64,000 bases of DNA from IMG/VR virus record IMGVR_UViG_3300035183_000460, positions 48,563-112,562 of that record. One strand, given 5' to 3'. This stretch comes from a virus. A program made the position numbers and the translations under genes. Shown here one piece after another: positions 62,401 to 64,000 of this stretch (the first letter of the stretch is position 1; the number at the start of each line of letters is the position of its first letter). Under the pieces are notes generated by a model. It saw only the letters and a list, made by a program, of their open reading frames with translations. It ran no database searches and was not told the DNA's origin.

Positions 62401-64000
62401 AAGATCCTTTTTCATCTGTTGAATATAATATTAATTGGGCACTTTGTATTAATGATAAATCTGAATTACAATCAATTCCATTGTTAGATTATGACTCTTC
62501 TTTTGGTACACCAAACAATCCAAATAGAAAATTTTTGGCTAGAAATCTATTTAATGGTTCATTGTATAACCTTGATGCAATGACATTTTCTCAAATAATA
62601 AATAAAAGGAAAGATCTTTGCATCTTATACATCGTTTCATCTACTGTTACTGGTAGTGGATTATCTACAGATATTTCTTTATCTGTGACAGATGCTAGAA
62701 GATATGTTAATGATGAAGGCTCTAATTTACCACTTAAATTGACATCTGATAAATCACAGGGTAACTTCAGAAATCCTGAGGCTATATTAAATTGGATTAA
62801 GTTTAATAGTACATTTAATAGTAAAGCAATTTTAAAAGGAGCTAATGCTACAATTAATACTGGATTGAATTTGAATTTCTCTAGCACAGTTTATGTTGAT
62901 GGTGAAAATAATGGTTCATTAATATTTAATGCTCCTATAACAATAGGATCTAATTTAAATGTTAAAGATTTAACTTTGACTTTTAATCAGTCATTAACTA
63001 TAACATCTGCAGTAAACAATTTAATATTTGATCATTGTACATTAATTATAGATAATGTGTCTGCAGGTTCAACAGTATTCAATTTTAATAACGCAAATAA
63101 TGTTATATTTAAAGATTGTACAATTAATGTTAGATATACTAGTGCGCCATTAGGTACTGTATTTAATATTGAAAATTCTAATAACATTAATTTTATTAAT
63201 ACTAGTGTATCTGGAATTGGATTATCACCTATATTCCCTGGTACTTCTAATCAAGAAGGTAATCTATTTAATGTAAATAACTCTCCAGGATTATTAATAG
63301 ATAATTGTATATTTAATGGTAACTTTGTTAGATATATGACTATATCTGATTCTTCCAATTTACAGTTGAAAAATAGTATAATTACATCAAGTCATATAGC
63401 AACAAATGATAGTGGATGGAGTTCTACAGATTATGTAAATAGTGCTTCTGGATTAATTTATTCTAATATTGGTGCAACATTATTATCTGATATTATTATA
63501 GATAATTGTACGTTTAATTTTTCTCCAATATCTGCGTCTTCAAATAGGTGGCCAATTATTAGTTTTGAATTAAGTGCTACAACATCTATACTTAAAAATT
63601 TAGTAGTTAAAGATTGTAAATTTAATAATACAAATACCGGCATTGATATTGTAAATGGATACATAGATGATAAAAGACCTGCAATTTCTATTATTAATTC
63701 TAATGCATCTGGTACGTCTACAAGTAATAGTTCGCAGCCATTATTAATCAACGCAGATATAGTTAACAATGTTTGTAATAGAAATCAATCAATTATTTTA
63801 AGTTCTAAGACGGATGGTTCTGGAATAATGACTTATCCGGGATTATCTGTAGTAAATTGTAATATTTCTGGAAATATATGCGGCACAATAGGTTATTGGG
63901 TATCTGCAGGAACACGAGTTAATAATGTTCCAACATCTACAAATTATAATAGTAAAGGTACCGGTTTAATAATTTACAATAATGATTGTCATTATGTAAC
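59433..64000 (+). CDS. Giant fibre/adhesin with parallel beta-helix region, over 1522 aa, runs off the window
   Basis: ATG 59433 (MSNFPFDIDDDVTLPPVNNN) opens a frame that stays open to the last base in frame TGLIIYNNDCHYV. Residues 1-190 look like an attachment domain with an amphipathic helix segment (NNITEIGAEAINAVRDAVFS). A long beta-rich body follows with at least four DGY units (FDGYGQT, SDGYTIL, GDGYWVA, FDGYLAS). From about residue 1130 onward, short strands recur with pattern D-H/N-C-T/I-x-x-I (IFDHCTLIIDN, IFKDCTINVRY, LLIDNCIFNGN), the rungs of a right-handed beta helix. Likely a long tail or baseplate fibre or depolymerase-like adhesin. The C-terminus is not in the window. Confidence 0.75.
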   Translation, partial: MSNFPFDIDDDVTLPPVNNNITEIGAEAINAVRDAVFSIEKEIGIGASGSAGSIAARLGVSLDAAGNIKPSAITSMGLVTLPIYNFHIAENAQILESKLKLDYRTSDLFNYIKDLVRDVNSSIGWINATGMKLDPHIFGALYRHELSHIDVNASSNNYLKNKFDVLRDNLNAFNLLNDINSELVKHQKLDGSYNTSSHIITDNGSILPARYAHPASGIFLNTSRFSSIPQTAQDLQQFVEFIDSASIFLYGTRIQNLYSNGISKFSRSSTLTFDGYGQTIIPPTKATTYLLNGLSSVPVDNIDYGDDIIEFKPSVTELSNNTFDSKFQLVKAGDILRINYGSLETTFIIKEKKYIQNGSNKKFYVRINGKNLLATTTASARIDKPLVNQNKYGVLAVSAANNESSLNPSLIVTSPRSAMALGLGFNPNLIDSTHYLLYLAIYPTGNPSDGYTILPGIDITGNLGSTPGQYTLYSIIEATNNAFRKKGYNFRFNAFQYGGEFGIALDPYNNASFSIISGVVDHTGGYNQSGTLLNFPNNVVGVFGSNGKQAPDALGFGPNGSGVASPLPQSSYLTPEQAIRSTRVFVPLRRNTYYVDGTERDRLLTDIGQVLDVYGDGYWVATIDDVTQPSLTRVATKFRIRQDLSTSKLKAGKTIVVQGLNSSAGDIINYGRYVIDSVAFDACPDPITDIVVYDSVHGVGATPYPTLPVGSQVRLYFGSDSVGFNSENSSDITSVVAGFKRHFEVLADKNGDVITHERARFNAGGSNLTINGITLYSSPNLSNISLIKVSPKLRGYNFFSGNNSINKISLNIINFNSSSGSFDGYLASYDGTNLTRLGPITSGRIGEVIRFYDETNIDYIDLIFEFNNLGSFSNNIADIQLFPTLMLDRELLPLATCQLDDSTKKVAYIRDERQFGNVSEEELSTSAIQFINAGDRNLHENGVIRGFDLANDIANPVKEQISISGGVALVNGKLIQINNTITSIPIIKEKDPFSSVEYNINWALCINDKSELQSIPLLDYDSSFGTPNNPNRKFLARNLFNGSLYNLDAMTFSQIINKRKDLCILYIVSSTVTGSGLSTDISLSVTDARRYVNDEGSNLPLKLTSDKSQGNFRNPEAILNWIKFNSTFNSKAILKGANATINTGLNLNFSSTVYVDGENNGSLIFNAPITIGSNLNVKDLTLTFNQSLTITSAVNNLIFDHCTLIIDNVSAGSTVFNFNNANNVIFKDCTINVRYTSAPLGTVFNIENSNNINFINTSVSGIGLSPIFPGTSNQEGNLFNVNNSPGLLIDNCIFNGNFVRYMTISDSSNLQLKNSIITSSHIATNDSGWSSTDYVNSASGLIYSNIGATLLSDIIIDNCTFNFSPISASSNRWPIISFELSATTSILKNLVVKDCKFNNTNTGIDIVNGYIDDKRPAISIINSNASGTSTSNSSQPLLINADIVNNVCNRNQSIILSSKTDGSGIMTYPGLSVVNCNISGNICGTIGYWVSAGTRVNNVPTSTNYNSKGTGLIIYNNDCHYV

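Overview
The window is a continuous stretch of the virion-structure region of a large, very AT-rich tailed dsDNA bacteriophage (Caudoviricetes). Nearly all genes are on the + strand, tightly packed, often with overlapping stop/start codons (TAATG). Hallmark genes are the large terminase, portal, a head protease fused to a scaffold-like region, and an HK97-fold-type major capsid protein. A set of long beta-rich tail, fibre and adsorption proteins follows. I cannot name the host or the phage genus. No rRNA, tRNA, CRISPR array, integrase or replication gene was found. No convincing tail sheath, tail tube or tape-measure gene is present, so part of the tail module must lie outside the window. The size of the structural module suggests a genome well above 100 kb (inference).

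Layout: 1-130 is the end of a homing endonuclease. 474-9779 holds mostly unrecognised head or packaging genes, including a possible small terminase and a CCA/poly(A)-type nucleotidyltransferase. 9808-13735 carries terL and the portal. 13990-18457 carries a glucosaminidase-like lysin, a dual-specificity phosphatase and small proteins. 18582-22300 is the protease-scaffold gene with a strong internal start. 22316-31094 encodes helical, partly membrane-active proteins that share short modules; they may be inner-capsid or ejected proteins. 31236-34313 holds a decoration-type protein and the major capsid protein, bracketed by homing endonucleases on both sides. 37695-46802 holds connector or tail proteins and a patatin phospholipase. 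47200-48616 has an HNH nuclease, a cold-shock protein and a small divergent minus-strand cluster. 48886-64000 holds Ig-like and FN3 proteins, another homing endonuclease, two zinc-metallopeptidase-like proteins, fibres, a three-helix membrane protein and a giant beta-helix fibre that runs off the end.

The points most worth a second look are these. The tripeptide Asp-Gly-Tyr occurs at least 34 times in decoration and tail proteins and never in the first 31 kb. A roughly 50-bp hairpin repeat is present in three intergenic copies with compensatory stem changes. An A9 run ends one gene exactly where a -1 frame opens into 66 further codons. A protease gene carries a nested scaffold start, as in lambda C/Nu3. 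Short helical and AHP-containing modules recur in otherwise unrelated head proteins. One gene fuses a LAGLIDADG endonuclease to a DNA methyltransferase.
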